Shown here: positions 20,101 to 29,038 of the stretch, in pieces
Position numbering within the stretch: the stretch's first letter is position 1
Layout: every line of letters begins with the position of its first letter
Assembly (NCBI GenBank): GCA_020849475.1
Contig: JADLGE010000010.1
Span: 1-64,000 of the forward strand
DNA: 64,000 nucleotides
DNA from: Gammaproteobacteria bacterium
Lineage (GTDB): Bacteria > Pseudomonadota > Gammaproteobacteria > Ga0077536
Direction of reading: 5' to 3'
Notes under the pieces: model-generated
What the model was told of the DNA's origin: nothing
What the model saw: only the letters and a program-made list of their open reading frames with translations
Databases searched by the model: none
Position numbers and translations under genes: made by a program

Positions 20101-20268
20101 GATCTGAAGGAAGTCGACACCGCCACCCATCACTTCCAGCCAATGGAACTGGAAATGAAGAACGTGCAGACAGGTCATGCGTCCGTCATCCGCTACGAGC
20201 AATTCGAAGTGGGCGTGGATTTGCCGGCCAAGACCTTCTCTTCCCGTGCGCTCGACAGCGCGAAATGA
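17131..20268 (+). CDS. RND-superfamily (MMPL-type) exporter fused to a LolA-like periplasmic domain
   Basis: A 1045-residue protein; ATG 17131 follows AAAGAGGAAG. Residues 1-780 form an RND/MMPL exporter with one membrane segment near the start, a periplasmic loop, a block of segments (about 215-385), a second loop and a second block (about 610-770). Typical stretches are LIIAVAAGHAVQILKRYYEA and GVGVGADYAIYFTYRLREEL. About residues 780-800 look like a Sec signal peptide ending AHSAHA, and the remaining 245 residues are an outer-membrane lipoprotein-sorting (LolA-like) domain with DDVWVYLPALHKVRRL. Exporter and LolA-like protein are usually separate neighbouring genes. It likely moves a lipid or hydrophobic molecule across the envelope together with the overlapping porin-like gene. 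Confidence 0.9.
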   Translation: MVRFITWVVTQRRTVVVLVALATALLLLPLRHLEVIIDTDHLLPQAHPYVIATKAVERLFGNRYTVVVGMSARDGTVLTPHRLEKLKGLSDALATVPGAQRANLRSLASPKIKNIVGSEDGISARAMLAKLPHTQDELGALADAIHNNPVYDGILISHDRKTAAVISEFKMNPKGFGAIEHDVRAAIAPFADDTVDLMVTGQPIFLSALERFSDRMAFLLPMALLVIGLLHFEAFRTVQGLVLPLVTGLVAIVWSLGLMTMLGLQLDPFSNVTPILIIAVAAGHAVQILKRYYEAYHELVPAYTDARAASHEAVIRAVSAMGPVMIAAGVIASASFLSLVVFGIQSIRTFACFAALGILSALVIELTFIPAIRAMLPPPTPLAVHLEHKTTVWDRIITVLMSTVAGPQRKRVIMAGAALALLAMGGTSLIVYDNSLRAFFTADQPMRLDDATMNERLAGTNTLYILIEGQREDTIKEPAVLKAMLATQAELEKDAQVGATISLADFIVRMNKAMHGDDDQQAVIPDDANLIAQYLLLYSMSGDEGDFNNYVDAGYKNAVIQAFVKTDSSAHVARLEQQLMPFVREHFPADVTVRLAGSITTPTAMSDMIVRGKIVNLFQMGAAVFVIAGLMFRSLLAGLLLLVPLVMTALANFGLMGLFGIPLQIATATVAALGVGVGADYAIYFTYRLREELRIGDGLDVALKRTYATAGKAVLYVATAVAGGYAVLLFSYGFKIHLWLGIMISVAMLVSALTALTLYPALLLALKPRFVFEESRLGAQGAGALGVLALLCVLPAHSAHAAEQDGAALMKRSFDTTLYSTTRMQATFVLTGSDGQSRERQARGYSRLNEDGINSARLTRFTAPANIAGTSILSIENSDREDDVWVYLPALHKVRRLAAAEKRDSFAGTDFSHGDVIGYKVDAWKHEFLRNETLDGVDCAVVESLPGNDDIRHSTGYSRRLSWIRLDNGVTVQGELYDEQNELLKRYYARDLKEVDTATHHFQPMELEMKNVQTGHASVIRYEQFEVGVDLPAKTFSSRALDSAK

Positions 20269-21545
20269 AGCCCCTTCGACTGAAGTTCATCACCCTGCTG
20301 CTGCTCGGCAGCGCCGGGTCGCACGCGCACGCCGCCGAAGGCATGGCCGGCTGGCGCGAGCAGGCTGCCGACCTTGGCCTCTCGAGTTCGCTACGCATGG
20401 GCTACTGGCGTTCGAGCCGCAACGTCGACGATCGCCATGACATGGCGCCGGCCACGCTGTGGCTGAAAGAGCAGCACGACAGTGACAGTGGCATGGGCTT
20501 CCATGCCGAAGGCTGGGTGCAAAGCGAAGACTTGAGCAATGCGTCGGCGCCGGAAGCTGAGCTGCGCGAGGTCTATGTGAGCCACAGCATCGGCGAATTC
20601 GACATCCGTGTCGGCCGCCAGATTGCCGCCTGGGGCCGCGCCGATCGCATCAACCCGACCGACAACCTCAGCTCGCGCGACCTGTCGCGCCTGTTTCCCG
20701 ACGACGACGACCTGCGTCGCGGCAGCGCCATGCTGCGTGTCGATCATGGGCTGGGTGAGAACGCGCAACTGCAGCTTTACTGGATTCCCGAGTTTCGTCC
20801 CGAGGTGCATCCGCTGCGCTCACACATCGGCCCGTTCGCCATCGCCGGCGACCGGCGCCCCGATGGCGTCGGCCAGGGTGCGATCAAGATAGACGGCAGC
20901 CAACACGGCATCGACTGGTCCGTGTCCTATTTCGACGGCTACGACTTGACCGGCGATCTGCGCGCCTCGCGCGACCCGGCGCGGCCTTTTGATCTACTGC
21001 GCGAATATCCCCGCCAACGCACGCTCGGCGCCGACATGGCAACCGTGCACTGGGGATTGAATCTGCGCGCCGAAGCAGCCTACAGCGATTTCCCCGATCG
21101 CGAACGTACGGATTTATCCAAGCGTCCGTTCCTGTTCGCGGTGATGGGCGGCGATCGCAACTTCGGCGAGACCGTCAACCTCAACCTGCAATACATCTTG
21201 CGCCGCGTCACCAACCATGGCCCGCCCGAGCGCTATCGCAATCCCTATCTGCGCGGCATTGCACTCATCAACGCGGTGGAATCAGGTCAGCGCGACAACA
21301 ACCAGAACGGCGCCAGCATGCGCCTCGCCTGGACACGCCCCGACCAGCTGCTGCGTGCCGAGATCTTCGGCATCCAGGATTTCAGTCATCACGATGGCGT
21401 GCTACGCGCACTCGTACGTTATGAGGCGAGCGACGAGCTGCGCGTCAGCGTCGGTTATGAATGGAATCATGGCGAAGACGACACGCTGTTCGGCAGCCGA
21501 CGCACGAATAACAGCGTGTTTCTCGAATTCAGATTCGGCTATTGA
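20265..21545 (+). CDS. DUF1302-like outer-membrane beta-barrel protein
   Basis: A 426-residue protein whose ATG overlaps the stop of the exporter-LolA gene (ATGA). Residues 1-23 are a signal peptide ending AHA. The rest is rich in alternating polar/aromatic strands (for example LRMGYWRSSRNVDD, DIRVGRQIAAWGRADRINPT) and ends with the outer-membrane sorting signal FLEFRFGY. The GRQIAAWGRADRINPTDN stretch is typical of DUF1302 proteins, which commonly accompany RND exporters and DUF1329 proteins. It probably provides the outer-membrane end of a lipid or hydrophobic-compound transport route. Confidence 0.85.
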   Translation: MKPLRLKFITLLLLGSAGSHAHAAEGMAGWREQAADLGLSSSLRMGYWRSSRNVDDRHDMAPATLWLKEQHDSDSGMGFHAEGWVQSEDLSNASAPEAELREVYVSHSIGEFDIRVGRQIAAWGRADRINPTDNLSSRDLSRLFPDDDDLRRGSAMLRVDHGLGENAQLQLYWIPEFRPEVHPLRSHIGPFAIAGDRRPDGVGQGAIKIDGSQHGIDWSVSYFDGYDLTGDLRASRDPARPFDLLREYPRQRTLGADMATVHWGLNLRAEAAYSDFPDRERTDLSKRPFLFAVMGGDRNFGETVNLNLQYILRRVTNHGPPERYRNPYLRGIALINAVESGQRDNNQNGASMRLAWTRPDQLLRAEIFGIQDFSHHDGVLRALVRYEASDELRVSVGYEWNHGEDDTLFGSRRTNNSVFLEFRFGY

Positions 21546-21564
21546 CGGCGCTGCCGGCATCCTT

Positions 21565-21592
21565 TGCAGGTGCGAATTCATTCGCACCTGCA
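21565..21592 (+). repeat. REP palindrome 4
   Basis: A 12-bp perfect stem TGCAGGTGCGAA/TTCGCACCTGCA with loop TTCA, 20 bases after the porin stop. The bases just after it (21595-21615) look like a decayed second copy. Confidence 0.8.
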
Positions 21593-21682
21593 GCGCCTGC
21601 GAATTTACCCGCAAGTTTCGGGAGGCGGCACTGCACCTCGCGTCGTCCGCGTCCAGATTTCAATCAATCGCGGCTGAGCGTG

Positions 21683-22141
21683 CTACTGCACTCGCACCAT
21701 GTCGAATTCAAAGCCCTCGGCCACGCTGCCGGAGAAATTTTCGACGATCCACGCATCGCCATCGACCGCGGCACGCACGCCGCCTTTGGCGATGCTGTTC
21801 TTGGCGCCACGCACCAGCATTAGATTGCAGCGCAGAGCGCCGCTGAACGCGCGGCTGACGGCCTCGAACAATTCGTTGGTATAGCGCACGGTTTGCGCGG
21901 CCGCGCCCGGGGCCAACGCCGCGACCAGCCGGTGATAGGTGCCGTCGTGATGGCTGTAACAGTTGTTGGCCTTGTCGACGTGGTCGATTTCGGCAATGAA
22001 TACGATGCTGTCTTCCGTGCTGCCAATCCAGGAATGAGGCTCGCGCAGTTTCGCGTTGACCGACTCCATCGCTGCGCGTATGCCAGCGATATAGGTCAGG
22101 CGTTTGGTGGGTTTGATGGCGGTTCTCCTCACAATCGGCAA
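21683..22141 (-). CDS. hypothetical protein
   Basis: The open frame gives 152 residues. The start is unclear: the first possible codon is TTG 22141, GTG 22132 is next, and the AGGAG at about 22126-22130 has no standard start behind it. The sequence (SWIGSTEDSIVFIAEID, HHDGTYHRLVAALAP, ELFEAVSRAF, VENFSGSVAEGFEFDMV) reads like a compact alpha/beta protein with no signal peptide or membrane segment. I do not recognise the family. It is convergent to the porin gene and follows the phosphotransferase gene by 124 bases on the same strand. Confidence 0.55.
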   Translation of the reverse strand: MPIVRRTAIKPTKRLTYIAGIRAAMESVNAKLREPHSWIGSTEDSIVFIAEIDHVDKANNCYSHHDGTYHRLVAALAPGAAAQTVRYTNELFEAVSRAFSGALRCNLMLVRGAKNSIAKGGVRAAVDGDAWIVENFSGSVAEGFEFDMVRVQ

Positions 22142-22265
22142 ATGAATACATGGTGCACGGCGTGCCCGGTTTCAAGGGTAACGCATGCGCGGCCCGAACA
22201 GGGGCTGCGCGGGAAACGGAGGGGCGGCGAGTTCCGGGAAGAAGGGATTTCGGCCGGTTTCAGCG

Positions 22266-23306
22266 TCAATAACCAAGCTCGGTCGCAGCCCGCTCCAGCA
22301 CCACCGGCACCGACCACGCCGTTCTTGCGAGACGGATGTCGTCGCTGCGGCCGCTGGCATACAGTCCCGAAGCGCTCATCCAGAACGCCACCGAGCGCAT
22401 CGCGTAGAGCGCGTTGTAGTAGCGGCAGCGCTCGATATCGATAGTGAAGCCGGTTTCGCGTTCGTAATCGCGGAAGAAGGCATCGCGATCGACGAGGTTG
22501 GAGAGCAAGGGCGTGCCTTCGCGATTCAGATCCGACAGCACGTAGGCGACGTCGTACATCGGGTCGCCCAAGACCTGCAGTTCCCAGTCCAGCACCGCCG
22601 AGATGCGGTCGTCGTCGATGAGCAGGTTGCCGGTGCGGTAGGCGCCGTGCACCAGGGTCACGTGTTGTGAAGACGGCGCATTGGCTTCGAGCCAGGCGAT
22701 GAGATCGGTCAAGATCGGTTCCGGGGCGGCGTCCGACAGCGCGATCAATTCCTTCCACTTCGCAATCTCGCGCAGCGCGAACTCCGGGCCGGTGGCCGGG
22801 ACGCCGAGAAATTCGAGGCCGGCGGCGCGCCAGTCGAGGGTGTGCAGGGTCGCGAGCGTGGAGGTGAAGCTCTTGGGCAGCGTGCCGCGTTCGGCGGCGG
22901 CCTGGTAGTAGGCGCGGCCTTCGCGGCCCCACGGGCTCGGGCAGCTACCCGGCACCTTCTCCATGACCAGGAAGGGCATGTCGAGAATCGCGAGATCGTC
23001 TTCGAACCAATACACCTTGGGTGTCGGCAATGCCGTGTCTTGCAGGCATTTCAACACGCGGTACTGCTCATCGAGACTGGAGAGATGACGCAGCAGCGCG
23101 TTGCCCGGGTCGCGGCGCAGGCACATGCCGGTATTGATCTCGCGTCCGTCCTCGCGGTAATGCAAATCGAACAGCCAGGTTTCGTGTGACCAGCCGACCG
23201 CGATGCGCGAGACATTGGCCAGCGAAAAATCACGGCCGCCTGGAATGCGGCTTTTCAGATAATCGAGGATGCGCGCTTCGAGCTTGGGATCATTGGTCGC
23301 GCTCAT
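22266..23306 (-). CDS. APH-like phosphotransferase with altered catalytic loop
   Basis: A 346-residue member of the aminoglycoside phosphotransferase/choline kinase fold, as in the phosphotransferase proteins that accompany acyl-CoA genes. The ATP-lobe patterns (RIAVGWSHETW, MCLRRDP) and the metal-binding AVLDWELQVLGDP are intact. The catalytic loop, normally HGDxRxGN, reads HGAYRTGN: the base Asp is Ala222 (codon GCC at 22641-22643). This predicts a strongly reduced or lost kinase activity, or a pseudokinase role. The gene overlaps the upstream partner gene by four bases and ends an operon of SMP-30-like, RDxxWG protein, CoA ligase and helical partner genes. Confidence 0.9.
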   Translation of the reverse strand: MSATNDPKLEARILDYLKSRIPGGRDFSLANVSRIAVGWSHETWLFDLHYREDGREINTGMCLRRDPGNALLRHLSSLDEQYRVLKCLQDTALPTPKVYWFEDDLAILDMPFLVMEKVPGSCPSPWGREGRAYYQAAAERGTLPKSFTSTLATLHTLDWRAAGLEFLGVPATGPEFALREIAKWKELIALSDAAPEPILTDLIAWLEANAPSSQHVTLVHGAYRTGNLLIDDDRISAVLDWELQVLGDPMYDVAYVLSDLNREGTPLLSNLVDRDAFFRDYERETGFTIDIERCRYYNALYAMRSVAFWMSASGLYASGRSDDIRLARTAWSVPVVLERAATELGY

Positions 23307-23716
23307 GCCGCGTACACCATGCGACGATCAATGGAGGCGCGCAGGTTCTTGCGCACACGGCCGAGCAGCGCGTCGAAGCGTTGCTCTCCCAGTTCAGCGC
23401 GCGCGGCGTAGAGCGCCGAGATGAGCGCACACAGCGCCGCATCGTCGCGCGCCGCGGCGAGACCGGCCACCGCCGCGGTGACCGCCGCCGGCGCCGGTGA
23501 CTGTTCGAGCGCCACGCGCAGATCATCGAGCAGCGCCTGGGTGTCGGCTTCATCCGCCGCCTGGTGCACGGCGGCGAGGCCGAGTTCACGCCCCAGTTTT
23601 TGCAGCACCACCGCCGCCATGAAGGCCTGGGTCTTGGGATATTCACCCTCGACCGCCGGGCCGATGTCGCGCTTCAAAGTGGTGGCAATGCGTTCCAGCA
23701 ACTGGTCGGCGTTCAT
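23303..23716 (-). CDS. small helical partner of the phosphotransferase (DUF6285-like)
   Basis: A 137-residue, almost wholly helical protein rich in Ala and Leu, with EYPKTQAFMAAVVLQKLGREL near the N-terminus and FDALLGRVRKNLRASIDRR at the end. Its position, overlapping the phosphotransferase start by four bases (ATGA), is what is seen for DUF6285-type proteins. A second short helical protein (28588-29028) sits next to the second phosphotransferase. It is probably a regulatory or structural subunit; no catalytic residues are apparent. Confidence 0.75.
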   Translation of the reverse strand: MNADQLLERIATTLKRDIGPAVEGEYPKTQAFMAAVVLQKLGRELGLAAVHQAADEADTQALLDDLRVALEQSPAPAAVTAAVAGLAAARDDAALCALISALYAARAELGEQRFDALLGRVRKNLRASIDRRMVYAA

Positions 23717-23751
23717 GGCGTCAGGTCAACCTCGTGTTGAATAGCTTCGAG

Positions 23752-25416
<1,665 letters not shown>

Positions 25417-25449
25417 GGGAAGTTCTCTATGCCTCTGCGTGCGACACGT

Positions 25450-26385
25450 TCAGGCGCGTTCGCGCTTCAAGCGCGCCCAGCGATGCACCGGCCACATGTC
25501 CTGGTCTTCACCGTAGGCCGTGACGCCATCGAGGTCCCAGCGGATGAGGCTGTTCACATCGATGAAGGTATGGCGGTTGAGAATGACGCGACTGACCGGC
25601 ACACCGACCGCCTTCATCTCGCGGCCCCTGGCGTCATGCGCCTTGATGGTGATGCGCGTTATCCAATGTTCCTTGGGGTCGCGCTCGAGGATGCGTTCAC
25701 CACCGGCAAGACTGCACGTCTCACCGTCACGGCGCAGGAATCCATAGGAAACCAAGTCGCCTTCGGGCTTGACGTTGGTGACGGCCAGAAAGCCGTGACC
25801 GGCATCGGCCGCGCCGGTGACATAGGCCGCCTGTCGCGGCCGGTCTTCGGGGCGGCGTCCCCAGGTGCGGTCGCGCATGCCTATGCAATCGATGGCGATG
25901 CGTTCGCCGTGCAGCACAATCTCACCGTGCACGCGGCCGAACTGATCGAAATGATGAGCGGAGCCAAACGTCGAACCGACCGCGGTCAAGGGTTCGGGCG
26001 GCATTACGCCGTCGAAGATCAAATTCGCTTGCAGACGTTCGCCATCCTGGTAGCCGAGCGCGTAACGCTGACAGGGCGCGAGCACCTTGATCGAGACACC
26101 GTTGGGCAGATGGCAATCACGCAGATCCTCACTGCCCGGCAGCTGCAGCGCGGTGTAGTTGGCGGAGTAGAGAATCTCCCACGGCAGATGCGCGCGGTCG
26201 TCCCACACCCACGCGCCGCCGGCGACGGTGCCGATATTGGGACGGAACATGTTGTAGAACCAGCCGCCGAGCTTGCGCTCCGGATGATGGAATGAAAACC
26301 ACGCGGTTTCCGTCGCCCACCAGTCGTCGCCCATTTCATCGAAATGGAATTGATCGTCGCGCGGCGTGAAGCTGTGTGCGGCCAT
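25450..26385 (-). CDS. RDxxWG-motif protein, copy 1 (DUF7064/7065-like, AttH/lipocalin-like)
   Basis: A 311-residue beta-rich protein without signal peptide. It begins DDQFHFDEMGDDWWATETAW, has several long strand-like stretches and carries MRDRTWGRRPEDR near the middle, matching the RDHSWG motif of two other proteins here (29039-30148 and 63323-64000). These families (DUF7064/7065, related in fold to AttH/hydroxyneurosporene-synthase-type double lipocalins) have no firm biochemical role; binding or hydration of a hydrophobic, isoprenoid-like molecule is the plausible guess. It sits 10 bases from the SMP-30 gene and 33 from the CoA ligase gene, and is surely in the same operon. Confidence 0.85.
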   Translation of the reverse strand: MAAHSFTPRDDQFHFDEMGDDWWATETAWFSFHHPERKLGGWFYNMFRPNIGTVAGGAWVWDDRAHLPWEILYSANYTALQLPGSEDLRDCHLPNGVSIKVLAPCQRYALGYQDGERLQANLIFDGVMPPEPLTAVGSTFGSAHHFDQFGRVHGEIVLHGERIAIDCIGMRDRTWGRRPEDRPRQAAYVTGAADAGHGFLAVTNVKPEGDLVSYGFLRRDGETCSLAGGERILERDPKEHWITRITIKAHDARGREMKAVGVPVSRVILNRHTFIDVNSLIRWDLDGVTAYGEDQDMWPVHRWARLKRERA

Positions 26386-26395
26386 CGGCGTGTCC

Positions 26396-27340
26396 TCAGC
26401 GTTGATGAACGAGCGGCAGACCGGGCACCGGGCTGCGCACTTTGACGACGTAATCGCGCGTCACGCTGCCGATGTAGAGATCGCACAGGTCCGCCCCCCC
26501 CCAACTGACATTGGTCGGGCTATGCATGAGCGTGCCGCCCGGATCGGACAGCACTGTCACCACGTCACCCTGCGGCGTGATGGCGACGACCTTGTTGGCC
26601 AGCACCAGTGTCACCCACAGGTTGCCGGCCTGGTCGAAACCGCAACCATCGGTGGGGCCGAGTTGACTGCGCAAGGCTGGCGTCACCGGGCGCTGGGCCT
26701 GCACTTCCTTGTGGGTGAGGCCGAGCTTGGGGCCGTAGCTTTCGGCGGCGCCGAGCGAGCCGTCGGCGCGTATCCCATAGCGCACGATGTTGCAGGCGGT
26801 GGTCTGGCACACGTAAAGATGTTGTTCGTCGGCATCGAAAGCCATGCCGTTGGCGAACTGGATGCCTTCGGCAACGACGGTCACGCGGCCATCGGGATCG
26901 AGACGAAAGACCAGACCGTCATCCTGACCATCCCACGCGGCGTCGAGCGAGCCCCAGGTGGAATGACTGCACCAGATGCGGTCCTGGCTGTCGACCAAGG
27001 GATAGTTGCAACCAAAGAGTTTGCGACCACCGAGTTCACCGACCAGCAATTCCACTTCACCGCTTGCGGGGTCGAGACGCTGCAGCGGTCCGTGGCCGTC
27101 TTCCGGTCCACCGAAGTTGGCGATCAGCACGCGCCCCTGCCTGTCCATATTGATGCCATTGGGCGCACCGCCGGCGCGGCCCACACGCGTGATGCTGCCG
27201 TCGGCATTCAGGCGCGCGCAGGCGCTCTGTTGATCCGACAGCCACACCGTGCCGTCGCGCGCCACCACCACGTCTTCCGGGCGCTTGACGCCAAGGGCGA
27301 CCTTGCTCGCACTCGCGAGCGATATTTCCTGCAATGCCAT
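26396..27340 (-). CDS. SMP-30/gluconolactonase-like protein
   Basis: A 314-residue six-bladed propeller protein from ATG 27340 (GGGGAG upstream). Typical stretches are KRPEDVVVARDGTVWLSD, GGAPNGINMDRQGRVLIANF, FANGMAFDADEQHLYVCQT and DGCGFDQAGNLWVTL, which bear the metal ligands of the SMP-30/lactonase family. It probably hydrolyses a lactone with a divalent cation. It is the first gene of the minus-strand acyl-CoA operon. A run of nine G residues (coding strand, 26494-26502) lies about 30 codons before the stop. A nearby upstream frame extension to 27559 has no support. Confidence 0.88.
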   Translation of the reverse strand: MALQEISLASASKVALGVKRPEDVVVARDGTVWLSDQQSACARLNADGSITRVGRAGGAPNGINMDRQGRVLIANFGGPEDGHGPLQRLDPASGEVELLVGELGGRKLFGCNYPLVDSQDRIWCSHSTWGSLDAAWDGQDDGLVFRLDPDGRVTVVAEGIQFANGMAFDADEQHLYVCQTTACNIVRYGIRADGSLGAAESYGPKLGLTHKEVQAQRPVTPALRSQLGPTDGCGFDQAGNLWVTLVLANKVVAITPQGDVVTVLSDPGGTLMHSPTNVSWGGADLCDLYIGSVTRDYVVKVRSPVPGLPLVHQR

Positions 27341-27395
27341 GATGCTGGCGCTCTCCCCTGTAACAGGCCGGATTATATGCACGCCGCGGCGGCGC

Positions 27396-27418
27396 TGTAG
27401 GTGCGAATTTATGCGCAC
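27396..27418 (+). repeat. REP palindrome 5
   Basis: Head TGTAG, arms GTGCGAA and TGCGCAC, loop TTTA; one stem pair is broken. It lies in the 242-base divergent spacer (27341-27582) between the two cassettes, where no other signal is clear. Confidence 0.75.
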
Positions 27419-27582
27419 ATTGACTGGCGCGCCACCGCGCCGTGCCTCACCATCGATGGGCGAATTGGTGGCAGCTGGCGGGCCCCCTGGTATTTCCAGA
27501 CGCCCCACCCGATCTCGGCATGAAGCGCCATATGGCCCACACCTATACTCGGGGCTCATGATCGCCGCCCACCAACATCACC

Positions 27583-28584
27583 ATGCATGACCTCGCCGCG
27601 CCGGACTTCATCGCGCGCCGGCTCGGCGACGTGTTGCGCGACGCGTGGCCGGCCGCGAGCGATATCAAGATCGCCTCACTGCGTCGCACCTCCACCGGGC
27701 TGTCGCGTGAGAACTGGGTGTTCGAAGTGCGCTGGCGTGAACAGGGCGAAGCGCGTTCGCAGGGCATGATTTTACGCCGTGATCCGGCCGCGAGCCTGCT
27801 GTCCACCGACAGACGCTGGGAGTTCCGCGTGCTGCGCGCGCTTGAATCGACACCGGTGCCGGCGCCGCCGGTGCGCTGGGTGGATGAGGGTGACGCGCTG
27901 TTCGGCGCGCCGGCCATGATCATGGATCTCATGCCCGGCGCCTGCGACTGGCATGTGCTGGCCGGCTCCCGCCCGCTCGCTGAGCGTGTGCAGTTCGGCC
28001 AGCGCTTCATCGCGCTGCTGGCCACCGTCCAGCAAGTCGACTGGCGCGCGCTCGCGCTCGGCGACGGGCGCAGTGATGAGGCCTACGGCGCCCACGCCGA
28101 ACTCGATTTCTGGGAGCGCGAACTCGCGCGCGTCGAACTCGAGCCGCTGCCCGAGATGCGGCTCACCCTCAGCTGGCTGCGCCGCCATGCACCGCGCGCG
28201 CAAACGGTGGTGCTGGTGCACGGCGACTTCAAACCCGGCAATGCCTTGCTGGTCGGTGACCGCATCAGCGCCATGCTCGACTGGGAGACCGCGCATCTCG
28301 GTGACCCGCTCGAAGACCTCGGCTGGATCACCAATCCGCCACGCGCACGGGAGCAGCAGATTGTCGGACACTGGGAACGCCAGCACATCGTCGCCGCTTA
28401 CGAAGCGGCCAGCGGTATGCGCGTCGATGCGCGCGAGCTCAACTGGTGGAACGTGTTTTCCTGCTGGAAGCTGTCGGTCATCGTGCTGACCGGCGTGGCG
28501 GAATTCGTGGCCGGCAAGATGGACCGCATCTATCACAACCCGGTGTGGCTGTTTCAGCAGATGCTGTCGATGATGGAGAGCTGA
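27583..28584 (+). CDS. APH-like phosphotransferase with intact catalytic loop
   Basis: A 333-residue member of the same fold as the 22266-23306 product. The catalytic loop is HGDFKPGN and the metal site AMLDWETAHLGDP, so this copy should be an active kinase. N-terminal sequence IASLRRTSTGLSRENWVFEV and MILRRDPAA fits the ATP lobe. Proteins of this group occur beside acyl-CoA dehydrogenase and CoA-transferase genes; the substrate is not known. It is the first gene of a plus-strand cassette and is followed after three bases by the helical partner gene. Confidence 0.9.
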   Translation: MHDLAAPDFIARRLGDVLRDAWPAASDIKIASLRRTSTGLSRENWVFEVRWREQGEARSQGMILRRDPAASLLSTDRRWEFRVLRALESTPVPAPPVRWVDEGDALFGAPAMIMDLMPGACDWHVLAGSRPLAERVQFGQRFIALLATVQQVDWRALALGDGRSDEAYGAHAELDFWERELARVELEPLPEMRLTLSWLRRHAPRAQTVVLVHGDFKPGNALLVGDRISAMLDWETAHLGDPLEDLGWITNPPRAREQQIVGHWERQHIVAAYEAASGMRVDARELNWWNVFSCWKLSVIVLTGVAEFVAGKMDRIYHNPVWLFQQMLSMMES

Positions 28585-28587
28585 GCC

Positions 28588-29028
28588 ATGCATCCCAATG
28601 TGAAGGAACAACTGGAAGGCATGTGCCGTATCCTCGAAACCGCGATCGCCCCCGAACTCGGCCACGCACACAGCCAGGAAACCCTGCGCAGCCTCATCGC
28701 CAACGTGCGCATGTTGAGCCGCGCCTGGCACCAGCTGCTGCCGTTTCTACACTGGGATAACGACGCCATGGGCGCACTGTTGATGGCCGCGCGCGACCAT
28801 GCGGCGCCGGCGCTGCGCACGCGCCTCGATGCAGCCTTGCAGGCGGCGCCCATCGAGGCCGCCGATGCGCTGGCGGCGGAGGCGCGCAACGAGCAGTTGC
28901 GTGCGCTGTTATGCGAGTGTCTCGATGGCCCGCCGGCGCTGACGGCGGCTGTCAGCGCCCACCTGACCGAACGTTCGCGACGCTTTCCCCTGCGCCTGAC
29001 CGGCGCGGTTCCCAAACACACGGCTTGA
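28588..29028 (+). CDS. small helical partner of the second phosphotransferase
   Basis: A 146-residue, mostly helical protein (QLEGMCRILETAIAPELGHA, ALRTRLDAALQAAPIEAADA) with no signal peptide or catalytic motif. It starts three bases after the phosphotransferase stop and ends ten bases before the next RDxxWG gene. Its place and length match the protein at 23303-23716, although sequence similarity by eye is weak. It is probably a subunit or regulator of the kinase. Confidence 0.7.
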   Translation: MHPNVKEQLEGMCRILETAIAPELGHAHSQETLRSLIANVRMLSRAWHQLLPFLHWDNDAMGALLMAARDHAAPALRTRLDAALQAAPIEAADALAAEARNEQLRALLCECLDGPPALTAAVSAHLTERSRRFPLRLTGAVPKHTA

Positions 29029-29038
29029 GACGCGCACC

